Shown: positions 8,005 to 16,722, counted from the first letter of the stretch. The stretch: 27,432 nucleotides of DNA from an uncultured Clostridia bacterium (GCA_905236975.1 CAJOQU010000041.1:1-27432); one strand, 5' to 3'. Program-made: numbers and translations. The notes: generated by a model not told the origin, from the letters alone.

Positions 8005-8210
8005 ACGCCAAGGAGATCAGACAAAGCACCGACTCTGAACTGAATCAAAAGTTAAAAGAGCTGAAAGAGGAATTATTCAATCTGCGTTTCCAACTCGCCA
8101 TCAACCAGCTCGACAACCCCATGCGTATCGTCGCTGTCAAAAAGGATATCGCGCGCATTAAAACCATTCTGCGCGAAAACGAAATCAAGAACGACAGCGC
8201 GGGCGTTTAA
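8001..8210 (+). CDS. rpmC: 50S ribosomal protein L29 (uL29)
   Basis: The 69-aa helical protein lies near the tunnel exit, next to L23. Contains KELKEELFNLRFQLA and a Lys-rich second helix. The ATGA overlap with rplP implies coupled translation. Confidence 0.97.
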   Translation: MNAKEIRQSTDSELNQKLKELKEELFNLRFQLAINQLDNPMRIVAVKKDIARIKTILRENEIKNDSAGV

Positions 8211-8230
8211 ACTAAGGGAGGTAGTGCTAA

Positions 8231-8488
8231 ATGAGCGAAAGAAACCTTCGTAAAACCAGAGTGGGCAAGGTTGTAAGCGATAAAATGGATAAAACCGTGG
8301 TCGTCGCGATTGAAGACAACGTCAAACACCCGCTTTATAAGAAGATCATCAAGAACACCATCCGCTTAAAGGCGCATGACGAAGAAAACGCCTGCGGTGT
8401 GGGCGACAGAGTTCTTGTTATGGAGACCAGACCACTCTCCAAAGATAAACACTGGCGCGTGGTTGAAATTATCGAAAAGGCTAAGTAG
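8231..8488 (+). CDS. rpsQ: 30S ribosomal protein S17 (uS17)
   Basis: The 85-aa OB-fold protein is a primary binder of the 16S 5' domain. RKTRVGKVVSDKMDKTVVV and the ending METRPLSKDKHWRVVEIIEK are characteristic. GGGAGG ribosome binding site upstream. Confidence 0.98.
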   Translation: MSERNLRKTRVGKVVSDKMDKTVVVAIEDNVKHPLYKKIIKNTIRLKAHDEENACGVGDRVLVMETRPLSKDKHWRVVEIIEKAK

Positions 8489-8509
8489 TCTTACAAGGAG
8501 GAAAACACT

Positions 8510-8878
8510 GTGATTCAACAACAGAGTTACCTCAAGGTTGCCGACAATACGGGTGCCAAGGAAATCATGTGCATCCATGTTCTTGGAGGCTCCAAAAGGA
8601 GGTATGCCAACATTGGCGACGTCATCGTGGCTTCTGTCAAAAAGGCCGCCCCGGGCGGTACCGTGAAGAAGGGCGATGTGGTAAAAGCTGTCGTGGTACG
8701 TTCCGCGAAGGGGCTTCGTCGCAATGACGGCACATACATTAGGTTTGACGAAAACGCGGCGGTTATCATCCGTGATGACAAAAACCCGCGCGGTACGCGT
8801 ATTTTCGGGCCGGTAGCGAGAGAGCTGCGCGACAAGGATTACACCAAGATCCTGTCTTTGGCTCCCGAAGTGCTTTAA
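8510..8878 (+). CDS. rplN: 50S ribosomal protein L14 (uL14)
   Basis: The 122-aa protein forms an inter-subunit bridge and binds the silencing factor RsfS. The start codon is GTG, eight bases after AAGGAGG; it yields the family start MIQQQSYLKVADNTGA. The IRFDENAAVIIRDDKNPRGT segment is intact. Confidence 0.98.
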   Translation: MIQQQSYLKVADNTGAKEIMCIHVLGGSKRRYANIGDVIVASVKKAAPGGTVKKGDVVKAVVVRSAKGLRRNDGTYIRFDENAAVIIRDDKNPRGTRIFGPVARELRDKDYTKILSLAPEVL

Positions 8879-8893
8879 TGGAGGGGTGAAACC

Positions 8894-9217
8894 ATGAGTA
8901 AACTTCACGTTAAAACCGGCGATACCGTCGTCCTTCTGACAGGAGACAAAAAAGATCGTAAAAAAACCGGCAAGGTTCTTGAGGTCAGCCCCAAAGAGGG
9001 AAAAGTGATCGTTGAGGGCATCAACAAAGTCAAAAAGCATGTTAAGCCGAAAAAGGCGGGCGATCCTTCCGGGATCATTGAGACCGAGGGCGCCGTTTAT
9101 GCTTGCAAAGTACAGGTTGTCTGCCCCAAATGCAATAAGCCGACCCGCGTAGGCGTTAAGTTCTATGAGGACGGCAAAAAAGACCGCATGTGCAAAAAAT
9201 GCGGCGAGACTTTTTAA
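8894..9217 (+). CDS. rplX: 50S ribosomal protein L24 (uL24), Cys-rich form
   Basis: The 107-aa assembly-initiator protein has an N-terminal KOW motif (about residues 8-35). The C-terminal half carries CPKC at 77-80 and CKKC at 100-103, a probable zinc ribbon found in many Firmicute and other L24 proteins but absent in E. coli. Confidence 0.98.
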   Translation: MSKLHVKTGDTVVLLTGDKKDRKKTGKVLEVSPKEGKVIVEGINKVKKHVKPKKAGDPSGIIETEGAVYACKVQVVCPKCNKPTRVGVKFYEDGKKDRMCKKCGETF

Positions 9218-9237
9218 GAGTAAGGAGGACATGACAG

Positions 9238-9777
9238 ATGTCAACACTGTCGAACGAATATAAAAATTCGATCGCTCCCGCGTTGATGACAAAATTTGGC
9301 TACAAGAGCGTCATGCAAATTCCGAAGCTCGAAAAGGTCGTTATCAATGTCGGCGCCGGCGAGGCAAAGGACAATGCAAAGGTGATTGACGCGATCTTAA
9401 ACGATCTTGCCAAGATTACCGGTCAAAAGGCCGTCCCCTGCCGCGCTAAAAAGTCGGTTGCGAACTTCAAACTCCGTGAAGGCATGCCGATCGGGGCGAA
9501 GGTCACCCTTCGCGGCGAACGGATGTATGAATTCATTGAGCGCTTGTTTAATGCCGCTCTTCCTCGTGTGCGCGACTTCAGGGGGATCAATCCCAACGCT
9601 TTTGACGGCCGCGGCAATTATGCCATGGGCGTGAAAGAGCAACTGATTTTCCCCGAGATCGAGTATGACAAGATCGACAAGGTTCGTGGCATGGATATCA
9701 TTTTTGTCACCACCGCAAAAACAGATGAAGAGGCCCGCGAGCTCTTAACGCTGATGGGCGCTCCGTTTGCGAGATAA
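9238..9777 (+). CDS. rplE: 50S ribosomal protein L5 (uL5)
   Basis: The 179-aa protein binds 5S rRNA in the central protuberance and contacts P-site tRNA. IPKLEKVVINVGAGEAK, LREGMPIGAKVTLRG and DFRGINPNAFDGRGNY are all present. Preceded by AAGGAGG. Confidence 0.99.
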   Translation: MSTLSNEYKNSIAPALMTKFGYKSVMQIPKLEKVVINVGAGEAKDNAKVIDAILNDLAKITGQKAVPCRAKKSVANFKLREGMPIGAKVTLRGERMYEFIERLFNAALPRVRDFRGINPNAFDGRGNYAMGVKEQLIFPEIEYDKIDKVRGMDIIFVTTAKTDEEARELLTLMGAPFAR

Positions 9778-9788
9778 GGAGAAGAATT

Positions 9789-9974
9789 ATGGCTAAAACC
9801 GCTATGAAAGTGAAGCAGGCAAGACCTGCCAAATTTTCGACAAGACAGTATAACAGGTGCAAAATCTGCGGCCGCCCACATGCTTATCTTCGCAAATACG
9901 GCATTTGCCGTATATGCTTCAGAGAGCTTGCCTACAAGGGCGAGATCCCCGGAGTGAAGAAGGCCAGTTGGTAA
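9789..9974 (+). CDS. rpsZ: 30S ribosomal protein S14 type Z (uS14, zinc-binding)
   Basis: The 61-aa short form has four zinc ligands C24, C27, C40 and C43 (CKIC, CRIC). This C+ version is the standard Gram-positive S14. It lies between rplE and rpsH, as usual for the spc operon. Confidence 0.98.
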   Translation: MAKTAMKVKQARPAKFSTRQYNRCKICGRPHAYLRKYGICRICFRELAYKGEIPGVKKASW

Positions 9975-10001
9975 GGCACAAAGCTGAAGGAGGTTGACGA
10001 C

Positions 10002-10400
10002 ATGCAAATAAGCGATACAATCGCCGATATGCTTACGAGAATTCGTAATGCATCGGCTGCAAAGCATGATTCGGTAGATGTCCCGGCGTCGAATGTTAAG
10101 AAGGCCATTGCACAGATCTTACTGGACGAGGGATATATTTCAGGCTTTCAGGTCGAAGAAGACGGAAAGCAGGGCGTAATTCACATCACACTGAAGTACG
10201 GCCAGAATAAATCGCAGGTCATTTGCGGCATCCGCAGAGTTTCCAAACCCGGCTTGCGCATTTACACCAATGTAGAAGAGATGCCTAAGGTCATGAAAGG
10301 CCTCGGCATTGCGATTCTTTCCACCTCTAAAGGAATCATGACGGATAAGCAGGCGCGCCGCGAAAATGTCGGCGGCGAAGTGCTTGCGTTCGTCTGGTAA
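10002..10400 (+). CDS. rpsH: 30S ribosomal protein S8 (uS8)
   Basis: The 132-aa central-domain 16S binder is the autogenous repressor of the spc operon in E. coli. The DTIADMLTRIRNA start and the C-terminal STSKGIMTDKQARRENVGGE are typical. AAGGAGG upstream. Confidence 0.99.
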   Translation: MQISDTIADMLTRIRNASAAKHDSVDVPASNVKKAIAQILLDEGYISGFQVEEDGKQGVIHITLKYGQNKSQVICGIRRVSKPGLRIYTNVEEMPKVMKGLGIAILSTSKGIMTDKQARRENVGGEVLAFVW

Positions 10401-10414
10401 GGAGGTGCATTGGA

Positions 10415-10963
10415 ATGTCAAGAATAGGAAAGAAACCTATCACGATTCCTGCGGGTGTTGAGGTAAAAATCAACGGCAGCGAGGTTGCGGTAAAGGGTCC
10501 GAAAGGCGAACTGAAAAATACCTTTCATTCCGATATCGCCATCGCTGTGGAAGGTAACGAGATCATCGTAACCCGCCCGTCGGACGACAAAAACCACCGC
10601 GCTCTTCACGGTCTTACCCGGTCCCTCATCGCCAATATGGTCGAGGGCGTGACCAACGGCTTTTCCAAACAGTTAGAGGTCAACGGCGTGGGTTACCGTG
10701 CACAGAAGCAGGGCAAAAACTTAGTCATGAACCTTGGATATTCCCATCAGGTTATTGTTCCAGAGGTTCCGGGCATTACCATTGACGTACCGTCTCCTAA
10801 CCTTGTGGTTATCAGCGGTGCAGATAAGCAACAGGTCGGCCAGTTTGCCGCGGAAGTTCGCGAAAAGCGTCCGCCCGAGCCGTATAAGGGCAAGGGAATT
10901 AAGTACGCTGACGAACACATCCGTCGTAAAGAAGGAAAAGCCGGCAAGGGTGCGAAGAAATAA
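10415..10963 (+). CDS. rplF: 50S ribosomal protein L6 (uL6)
   Basis: The 182-aa two-domain protein lies near the factor-binding site. Contains MSRIGKKPITIPAGVEV, the mid-protein GVGYRAQKQGKNLVMNLGYS and the C-terminal PPEPYKGKGIKYADE signature. Confidence 0.99.
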   Translation: MSRIGKKPITIPAGVEVKINGSEVAVKGPKGELKNTFHSDIAIAVEGNEIIVTRPSDDKNHRALHGLTRSLIANMVEGVTNGFSKQLEVNGVGYRAQKQGKNLVMNLGYSHQVIVPEVPGITIDVPSPNLVVISGADKQQVGQFAAEVREKRPPEPYKGKGIKYADEHIRRKEGKAGKGAKK

Positions 10964-10981
10964 TAAAGGAGTGTACAAACC

Positions 10982-11341
10982 ATGGTTACCAAACCAAACA
11001 GCAATCAGGCAAGACTCAAGCGCCATGCCCGTGTTCGTTCTAAGATCAGCGGAACGGCTGCTTGCCCGCGTCTTGACGTATTCCGCTCCAACAGCAACAT
11101 CTACGCCCAGCTTATCGATGATGTAAACGGGGTTACCTTAGCGGCTGCCGCGTCGAATGAAAAGGATTTCGGCATTTCCGGCGGCAATAAGGAAGGTGCC
11201 CGCAAGGTCGGAAAGATCATTGCTGAACGTGCCGCAGAAAAAGGCATCACCGAGGTCGTGTTTGACCGCGGCGGTTATATTTATCACGGCCGTGTCAAGG
11301 AGCTTGCCGAAGGTGCCCGCGAGGGCGGCCTGAAGTTCTGA
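10982..11341 (+). CDS. rplR: 50S ribosomal protein L18 (uL18)
   Basis: The 119-aa protein forms the 5S rRNA particle with L5. RLKRHARVRSKISGT, RLDVFRSNSNIYAQ and VVFDRGGYIYHGRVK are diagnostic. AAAGGAG upstream. Confidence 0.98.
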   Translation: MVTKPNSNQARLKRHARVRSKISGTAACPRLDVFRSNSNIYAQLIDDVNGVTLAAAASNEKDFGISGGNKEGARKVGKIIAERAAEKGITEVVFDRGGYIYHGRVKELAEGAREGGLKF

Positions 11342-11356
11342 TAAGGAGGAATACTT

Positions 11357-11860
11357 TTGGCTACAAATATTGACGCATCAACATTAGATTTAAAAGAGCG
11401 TGTGGTTTCCATCAACCGTGTTTCCAAAACCGTCAAGGGCGGACGTATCATGAAATTTTCCGCTTTGGTCGTAGTCGGCGACGGCAACGGCATTGTGGGT
11501 TACGGCCTTGGAAAAGCGGGCGAAGTTCCCGATGCGATCCGCAAAGGGATTGAAGACGCTAAAAAGAATCTTATCAAGGTATCCTTAAAGGGTACGACCA
11601 TCCCGCATGAAACCATAGGCGCGTTCGGCGCCGGCCGTGTGCTCTTAAAGCCTGCGGCTCCCGGTACCGGCGTTATCGCCGGCGGTGCGGTTCGTGCAGT
11701 GGTTGAAACAGTCGGAATTTCCGATATTCGTACCAAAGCTTTACGTTCGAATAATCCTTGCAATGTCGTTCGTGCAACGGTCGCGGGTCTCGCATCGCTT
11801 CGCAGCGCCGAGGAAGTTGCGGCAACACGCGGCAAGTCCGTCAAGGAAATCACAGGTTAA
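11357..11860 (+). CDS. rpsE: 30S ribosomal protein S5 (uS5)
   Basis: The 167-aa protein has an N-terminal double-stranded-RNA-binding-like fold and affects decoding fidelity. The start is TTG at 11357, eight bases after AAGGAGG; the next in-frame ATG is far inside the conserved domain. KERVVSINRVSKTVKGGR and PHETIGAFGAGRVLLKPA are intact. Confidence 0.97.
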   Translation: MATNIDASTLDLKERVVSINRVSKTVKGGRIMKFSALVVVGDGNGIVGYGLGKAGEVPDAIRKGIEDAKKNLIKVSLKGTTIPHETIGAFGAGRVLLKPAAPGTGVIAGGAVRAVVETVGISDIRTKALRSNNPCNVVRATVAGLASLRSAEEVAATRGKSVKEITG

Positions 11861-11874
11861 GGAGGAGCAGCACA

Positions 11875-12069
11875 ATGGCAACAAAGAAAGCTGCCGGCCT
11901 TAAAATAAAGCTGGTAAAAAGCACGATCGGTTCGAAAAAGGATCAAATCGCTACCGCTCATGCGCTGGGTCTCTTCAAAATCGGGGATGAAAAAATCCAA
12001 CCGGATAACGAACAGACCAAAGGCAAGATCAACAAGATTTCACATCTTGTTGAGGTAACAAAGGCTTAA
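11875..12069 (+). CDS. rpmD: 50S ribosomal protein L30 (uL30)
   Basis: The 64-aa protein starts MATKKAAGLKIKLVKSTIGS, the usual two-strand start of L30, followed by HALGLFKIGDEKI. The ATG at 11875 follows AAGGAGGAG; the open frame extends upstream into rpsE but that part is not homologous. Confidence 0.95.
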   Translation: MATKKAAGLKIKLVKSTIGSKKDQIATAHALGLFKIGDEKIQPDNEQTKGKINKISHLVEVTKA

Positions 12070-12077
12070 GAACCGAA

Positions 12078-12112
12078 ATCGCGGAATCATCGCGATCAAG
12101 CGGGTTTCCCGC
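12078..12112 (+). other. Two hairpins in the rpmD-rplO spacer
   Basis: ATCGCG (12078-12083) pairs with CGCGAT (12091-12096), 7-base loop. GCGGG (12100-12104) pairs with CCCGC (12108-12112), 3-base loop. No T run follows. They lie 11 bases upstream of the rplO ribosome binding site. Confidence 0.55.
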
Positions 12113-12136
12113 GAATTCAGCAAGGAGGTGCGAACA

Positions 12137-12577
12137 ATGAAAATGCATGAATTATCTCCGGCTTTGGGTTCTGTAAAGGATTCAAAGCGTATTGGCAGAG
12201 GTCACGGCTCCGGCAACGGCAAAACCGCCGGCAAGGGGCATAAGGGGCAAAAGGCGCGTGCAGGTCATGGCATGAGACCGGGCTTTGAAGGCGGTCAGAT
12301 GCCGTTGCAGCGGCGCATTCCGAAGCGTGGCTTCAATAATATTTTTGCCGAAAAATGGGCAGCGATCAATGTTTCTGCTCTTGAAGTGTTCGAGGATGGA
12401 GCCACGGTTGACGCCGCTGCTCTGGCCGAAAAGGGAATCGTGAAAAAAGCAAACCTTCCCATTAAGGTTTTGGGCAATGGCAAACTTACCAAAAAGCTGA
12501 CCGTCAAGTTGAATGCTTTTTCGGCGTCTGCCGCTGAAAAGATCAGCACGGCGGGCGGAAAGGCTGAGGTGATCTAA
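12137..12577 (+). CDS. rplO: 50S ribosomal protein L15 (uL15)
   Basis: The 146-aa late-assembly protein has a Gly/Lys/Arg-rich N-terminal tail that threads into 23S rRNA (GRGHGSGNGKTAGKGHKGQK). I chose the ATG at 12137 (MKMHELSPALGS), after GGAGG at 12124-12128; an in-frame GTG overlapping that site at 12128 is rejected. The stop shares a base with the secY start. Confidence 0.97.
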   Translation: MKMHELSPALGSVKDSKRIGRGHGSGNGKTAGKGHKGQKARAGHGMRPGFEGGQMPLQRRIPKRGFNNIFAEKWAAINVSALEVFEDGATVDAAALAEKGIVKKANLPIKVLGNGKLTKKLTVKLNAFSASAAEKISTAGGKAEVI

Positions 12578-13854
12578 TGTTAGAAACATTACGAAACGCC
12601 TGGAAAGTAAAAGAAATTCGTAATAAGATTCTTTTTACCATTTTCATTATTTTGATTTTCCGTATCGGCTCGGTCATTCCGGTGCCCTATATCGATGTAG
12701 CGGCGCTGAAAGCGGCTACCGAATCGGGAACGACCAATGAATTTTTCAGCTATCTGTCCATTTTAACGGGTGGCGGCTTGGAATACGGCGCGATTTTCGC
12801 TATGTCGGTCACACCGTATATCAATGCTTCCATTATCGTTCAGCTTTTGACCGTCGCAATCCCGGTGTTGGAACGCTGGTCAAAAGAGGGCGAGGAAGGG
12901 CAGAAAAAGTTGGCGCAGCTTACCCGTTACACAACGGTGTTTTTGGCGCTGATTCAAGGTATCGCTTACTTCTTCTATTTGAAGAACAGCGGCTATCTCA
13001 GCATCAACAAGGGATATGTGTTCGCTGCATTTGTTATCATTTCAGCTTTTACCGCCGGTTCGGCACTGGTAATGTGGTTGGGTGAACAGATCGACGTGAA
13101 GGGCATTGGCAACGGGATTTCCATTATCCTGTTCGCAGGTATCCTTTCCCGCGGACCGCAGGCATTTAATACCCTGCTTGCTTACTGGAAGCTTGGACGT
13201 CAGGTTGCGGTAGTGGGTATCGTTCTGCTGTTCCTGATAGTGATCGGGTTTATCGTTTGGATGACCGAAGCCGAGCGCAGAATTCCGGTGCAGTACGCCA
13301 AGCGCGTGGTCGGCAACAAGATGTATGGCGGGCAAAATACCCATATTCCGATCAAGGTCAATATGTCGGGTGTTATGCCGATCATCTTTGCCTCTTCGAT
13401 TTTGATGCTGCCCACCATGATCCTTTCGTTCATGAATACTACTAAGAAAAACTGGTTCGAAAAGATTTTGGAGCTGTTCAGCACACGCGGTGCGTTCTAT
13501 GCCATTATCTACTTTTTGTTGATTATCGGGTTTGCGTATTTCTATGCGACCATTCAGTTCAACCCGGTGGAAATGGCTAACAACCTGCGCAAAAACGGCG
13601 GTGCGATTCCGGGTATTCGTCCGGGCAAGCCAACATCGGATTTTATTTCCAAAATTTTGTCAAGAATTACCTTAATGGGCGCTTTGTTCTTGAGCGTGGT
13701 TGCCATTCTTCCTATTTTGATCGGCAACATCGGCGGCATCAACATTTCGCTCGGTGGTACGTCCGTTCTGATTATGGTCGGCGTTGCGCTTGACACTGTC
13801 CGCAACCTGGAATCCCAAATGATGATGCGTCATTACAAAGGATTCCTGGATTAA
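12577..13854 (+). CDS. secY: Preprotein translocase subunit SecY
   Basis: The 425-aa protein has about ten membrane helices and forms the Sec channel core with SecE and SecG. Family segments visible: YGAIFAMSVTPYINASIIVQ near helix 2, WLGEQIDVKGIGNGISIILF, the cytoplasmic loop VVGNKMYGGQNTHIPIKVN, and NPVEMANNLRKNGGAIPG. It starts one base inside the rplO stop with GAGGTG upstream, the usual rplO-secY coupling. Confidence 0.99.
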   Translation: MLETLRNAWKVKEIRNKILFTIFIILIFRIGSVIPVPYIDVAALKAATESGTTNEFFSYLSILTGGGLEYGAIFAMSVTPYINASIIVQLLTVAIPVLERWSKEGEEGQKKLAQLTRYTTVFLALIQGIAYFFYLKNSGYLSINKGYVFAAFVIISAFTAGSALVMWLGEQIDVKGIGNGISIILFAGILSRGPQAFNTLLAYWKLGRQVAVVGIVLLFLIVIGFIVWMTEAERRIPVQYAKRVVGNKMYGGQNTHIPIKVNMSGVMPIIFASSILMLPTMILSFMNTTKKNWFEKILELFSTRGAFYAIIYFLLIIGFAYFYATIQFNPVEMANNLRKNGGAIPGIRPGKPTSDFISKILSRITLMGALFLSVVAILPILIGNIGGINISLGGTSVLIMVGVALDTVRNLESQMMMRHYKGFLD

Positions 13855-13866
13855 GGGGTACGTATC

Positions 13867-14505
13867 ATGAAGCTCATTCTTTTAGGGGCGCCGGGCGCCG
13901 GTAAAGGCACCCAGGCGGAAATCATTTCCGAACAATACGGTATCCCGACCATTTCAACCGGAAACATCATCCGGGCTGCCTTAAAAAACGGCACTGAAAT
14001 GGGATTGAAAGCAAAATCTTATATTGATGCGGGGGAGCTGGTTCCCGATGAGGTCGTTATCGGCATCATTAAGGAACGTCTGTCTGAGCCGGATTGTCAA
14101 AACGGCTACATTTTAGACGGCTTCCCGCGCACGATCCCGCAGGCAGAGGCGCTTGACAACATGGGCTTTGCGATTGACGCGGCACTTTCGATCGAAGTGC
14201 CTGACGATGAGATCGTCAAGCGTATGTCAGGCAGACGCGTTTGTGAAAAATGCGGCGCCAGCTACCATACCGCCTATAAAAAGCCGGAAAAAGATGGCGT
14301 TTGCAACCTTTGCGGCGGTGATTTGGTCATTCGAAAGGACGATGAACCCGAAACGGTTAAAAACCGCTTGCATGTTTATCACGAACAGACCGAACCACTC
14401 AAAGCGTATTATCAAAACTGCGGTAAGCTCTTCACAGTACAGGGGCAGGAAGAAGTGGCTGACACCACCCGCCTGGTACTGGCTGAATTGGAGAAGCTGA
14501 TATGA
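13867..14505 (+). CDS. adk: Adenylate kinase with zinc-binding LID
   Basis: The 212-aa enzyme converts ATP plus AMP to two ADP in the cytoplasm. The P-loop GAPGAGKGT is at residues 7-15, and the AMP-site segment DGFPRT follows at about 84-89. The long LID carries four Cys (C126, C129, C146, C149), the structural zinc form usual in Gram-positives. It sits 12 bases after secY and overlaps map by 4 bases (ATGA). Confidence 0.99.
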   Translation: MKLILLGAPGAGKGTQAEIISEQYGIPTISTGNIIRAALKNGTEMGLKAKSYIDAGELVPDEVVIGIIKERLSEPDCQNGYILDGFPRTIPQAEALDNMGFAIDAALSIEVPDDEIVKRMSGRRVCEKCGASYHTAYKKPEKDGVCNLCGGDLVIRKDDEPETVKNRLHVYHEQTEPLKAYYQNCGKLFTVQGQEEVADTTRLVLAELEKLI

Positions 14506-15251
14506 TCGTGCTGAAGACCGGCCGCGAGCTGAATATTATGAAAGAAGCTTGCAGAATATCGGCCGGAGCATTACAAACAGCCGGCAACGCGGTGGAACCC
14601 GGCGTAACGACTGAAGAAATTGATCGTCTGGCAGAAAAATATATTCTGAGCCAAGGCGGTCAACCGAACTTCAAAAATTATCAAGGGTATCCCGCGACCG
14701 CCTGTATATCGATCAACAACGAAGTGATTCACGGCATTCCGTCTGCCAAGCGAAAACTGCGCGCGGGCGATATTGTGAGTATCGACCTTGGCGCCAAGTT
14801 TGACGGATATCATGGCGATAATGCCGCCACTTTCGCCTGCGGGGATGTTTCACCCGAGGCGAAGCGGCTGATGGACGTGACCCGCGAAAGCCTGTATGAG
14901 GGCATTCGTGCGGCGCGTGCGGGCGGCAGAGTCGGGGATATCGGTTATGCGGTGCAGTCGTATGTTGAGGCGCGTGGGTATTCTGTTGTGCGGCAATTTG
15001 TCGGGCATGGGGTAGGCACGCACCTGCACGAAGCTCCCGAAGTTCCGAATTTCGGCACACCCGGCAGGGGAATCCGGTTAATGCCGGGCATGACCATTGC
15101 CATTGAACCGATGGTCAACGCCGGCAAACCCGATGTAGAGGTACTGTCGGACGGGTGGACTGTTTTAACAAAGGACCGTTCCCTTTCAGCTCATTTTGAG
15201 CATACGGTGGTCATCACCGCCGAAGGGCCGAAAATCATGACCGTGATTTGA
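14502..15251 (+). CDS. map: Methionine aminopeptidase, type I
   Basis: The 249-aa enzyme removes the initiator Met from nascent proteins. All five metal ligands are visible: D95, D106, H169, E202 and E233, with the substrate-contacting H77 and H176 (GHGVGTHLHEAPEVPNFG). There is no N-terminal zinc-finger extension, so it is the short bacterial form. Translation is coupled to adk by ATGA. Confidence 0.98.
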   Translation: MIVLKTGRELNIMKEACRISAGALQTAGNAVEPGVTTEEIDRLAEKYILSQGGQPNFKNYQGYPATACISINNEVIHGIPSAKRKLRAGDIVSIDLGAKFDGYHGDNAATFACGDVSPEAKRLMDVTRESLYEGIRAARAGGRVGDIGYAVQSYVEARGYSVVRQFVGHGVGTHLHEAPEVPNFGTPGRGIRLMPGMTIAIEPMVNAGKPDVEVLSDGWTVLTKDRSLSAHFEHTVVITAEGPKIMTVI

Positions 15252-15259
15252 GGTGCAGT

Positions 15260-15514
15260 ATGGAAGGGCAAATCGTCTGCTCCCGCGCCGGGCGCGATCG
15301 GGGCAAATGGATGGTGGTCGTAAAAGAAGAAGGTGGGTTTCTTTACGTCTGTGACGGCAAAGAACGCCCGCTCGGACGGCCAAAGCGCAAGAATGTGAAA
15401 CATTTGGCGCTGACCGGCAGCACACTTGAAAAAAACAGTTACCGTACCGATAAAGCACTAAGGCGGGCGCTCGCTGTGTACAGAGAGTCCGCACCGAAAA
15501 AGGAGAAATCGTGA
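15260..15514 (+). CDS. KOW-domain RNA-binding protein (L14e-like)
   Basis: The 84-aa basic protein begins MEGQIVCSRAGRDRGKWMVV and continues with VCDGKERPLGRPKRKNVKHL, the pattern of the archaeal/eukaryal eL14-type KOW domain. Members occur between map and infA in many Clostridia, so it is conserved in this position, but its role is unknown to me. Likely rRNA or ribosome binding, given the company and the basic charge. I chose the ATG at 15260, after GAGGTG; an upstream TTG at 15248 overlaps map. The TGA stop shares one base with the infA ATG. Confidence 0.85.
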   Translation: MEGQIVCSRAGRDRGKWMVVVKEEGGFLYVCDGKERPLGRPKRKNVKHLALTGSTLEKNSYRTDKALRRALAVYRESAPKKEKS

Positions 15515-15732
15515 TGTCGAAAGAAGATATGATCGAGTTAGAGGGCGTCGTTGTTGAGGCAATGCCGAACGCAATGTTCAAGGTAGAAATTCAGGGGGGA
15601 CATGTGATTCTTGCCCATATTTCCGGAAAGCTGCGTATGAATTTCATACGAATCCTTCCGGGGGACAAGGTGACTGTTGAAATGTCTCCTTACGACCTTT
15701 CAAAAGGCCGTATAACCTGGCGTTCCAAATAA
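15514..15732 (+). CDS. infA: Translation initiation factor IF-1
   Basis: The 72-aa OB-fold protein binds the 30S A site during initiation. MSKEDMIELEGVVVEAMPNA and the RILPGDKVTVEMSPYDLSKG ending are standard. The start is the ATG at 15514 with AAGGAG about nine bases upstream; a GTG one codon earlier is less likely. TGATG overlap with the KOW gene. Confidence 0.98.
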   Translation: MSKEDMIELEGVVVEAMPNAMFKVEIQGGHVILAHISGKLRMNFIRILPGDKVTVEMSPYDLSKGRITWRSK

Positions 15733-15763
15733 CAGTCGAAAAGTTTAAGGAGGTAGTATCCAA

Positions 15764-15877
15764 ATGAAAGTCAGACCTTCTGTTAAAAAGATTTGCGAAA
15801 AATGCAAAATTATCAAGCGCAAGGGCAAGGTAATGGTTATCTGCGAAAACCCCAAGCATAAACAGCGTCAGGGTTGA
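15764..15877 (+). CDS. rpmJ: 50S ribosomal protein L36 (bL36), zinc-binding
   Basis: This 37-aa protein reads MKVRPSVKKICEKCKIIKRK, with C11, C14, C27 and H32 as the zinc ligands of the C+ form. AAGGAGG lies eight bases upstream. It sits between infA and rpsM, as in other Firmicutes. Confidence 0.98.
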   Translation: MKVRPSVKKICEKCKIIKRKGKVMVICENPKHKQRQG

Positions 15878-15911
15878 TTGCGCAAGAATTTAAATGGAGG
15901 TGCTTTGAGTA

Positions 15912-16280
15912 ATGGCACGTATTGCTGGTGTTGACCTTCCGAACGAAAAGCGAGTCGAAATCGGCCTCACTTATATTTTCGGAATCGGTCTTACAACATC
16001 CAAAAAGATCCTTGCCGATACCGGGATCAATCCCGATACCCGTGTTAAGGACTTAACCGAAGATGATATCTCAAAACTGCGTGAATACATTGACCACAAT
16101 CTTCAGGTCGAGGGTGACCGTCGCCGTACAATCGCGTTTGATATCAAAAGACTGATTGAAATCGGCAGCTATCGCGGCCTGCGCCACAGAAAGGGTCTGC
16201 CCGTCAGGGGTCAGCGCTCTAAAACCAACGCGCGCACCCGTAAAGGTCCCAAAAAGACCATAGCGAACAAGAAGAAGTAA
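15912..16280 (+). CDS. rpsM: 30S ribosomal protein S13 (uS13)
   Basis: The 122-aa head protein contacts P-site tRNA with its basic tail and bridges to L5. MARIAGVDLPNEKRVEIGLT and the LRHRKGLPVRGQRSKTNART tail are diagnostic. TGGAGG upstream. Confidence 0.99.
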   Translation: MARIAGVDLPNEKRVEIGLTYIFGIGLTTSKKILADTGINPDTRVKDLTEDDISKLREYIDHNLQVEGDRRRTIAFDIKRLIEIGSYRGLRHRKGLPVRGQRSKTNARTRKGPKKTIANKKK

Positions 16281-16295
16281 GTAGGAGGAAAGATT

Positions 16296-16697
16296 ATGGC
16301 TACTGCAAAGGGCAAGACGACTGCTACACGTCGTCGCCGTGAGAAAAAGAATATCGAACGTGGCGCGGCTCATATCCAATCTACCTTCAACAATACCATT
16401 GTCACCATTACCGATACGCAGGGCAACGCACTTTCGTGGGCCTCTGCCGGTGAATTGGGCTTTCGCGGTTCCAGAAAATCCACCCCGTTTGCGGCGCAAA
16501 GCGCAGCCGAAACGGCCGCCAAAGCCGCTATGGAGCATGGTTTGAAAAAGGTTGAAGTATTTGTAAAGGGCCCCGGCGCCGGGCGTGAAGCCGCGATCCG
16601 CGCATTGCAGACCGCCGGCCTTGAAGTAAGTCTTATTAAAGATGTTACTCCGATTCCGCATAACGGCTGCCGTCCTCCCAAAAGAAGACGCGTATAA
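16296..16697 (+). CDS. rpsK: 30S ribosomal protein S11 (uS11)
   Basis: The 133-aa platform protein lies near the E site. The Arg-rich start, AHIQSTFNNTIVTITDTQGN and VTPIPHNGCRPPKRRRV ending are intact. AGGAGG upstream. Confidence 0.99.
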   Translation: MATAKGKTTATRRRREKKNIERGAAHIQSTFNNTIVTITDTQGNALSWASAGELGFRGSRKSTPFAAQSAAETAAKAAMEHGLKKVEVFVKGPGAGREAAIRALQTAGLEVSLIKDVTPIPHNGCRPPKRRRV

Positions 16698-16722
16698 CAG
16701 AAAAAATTTGGAGGTGTAACAG

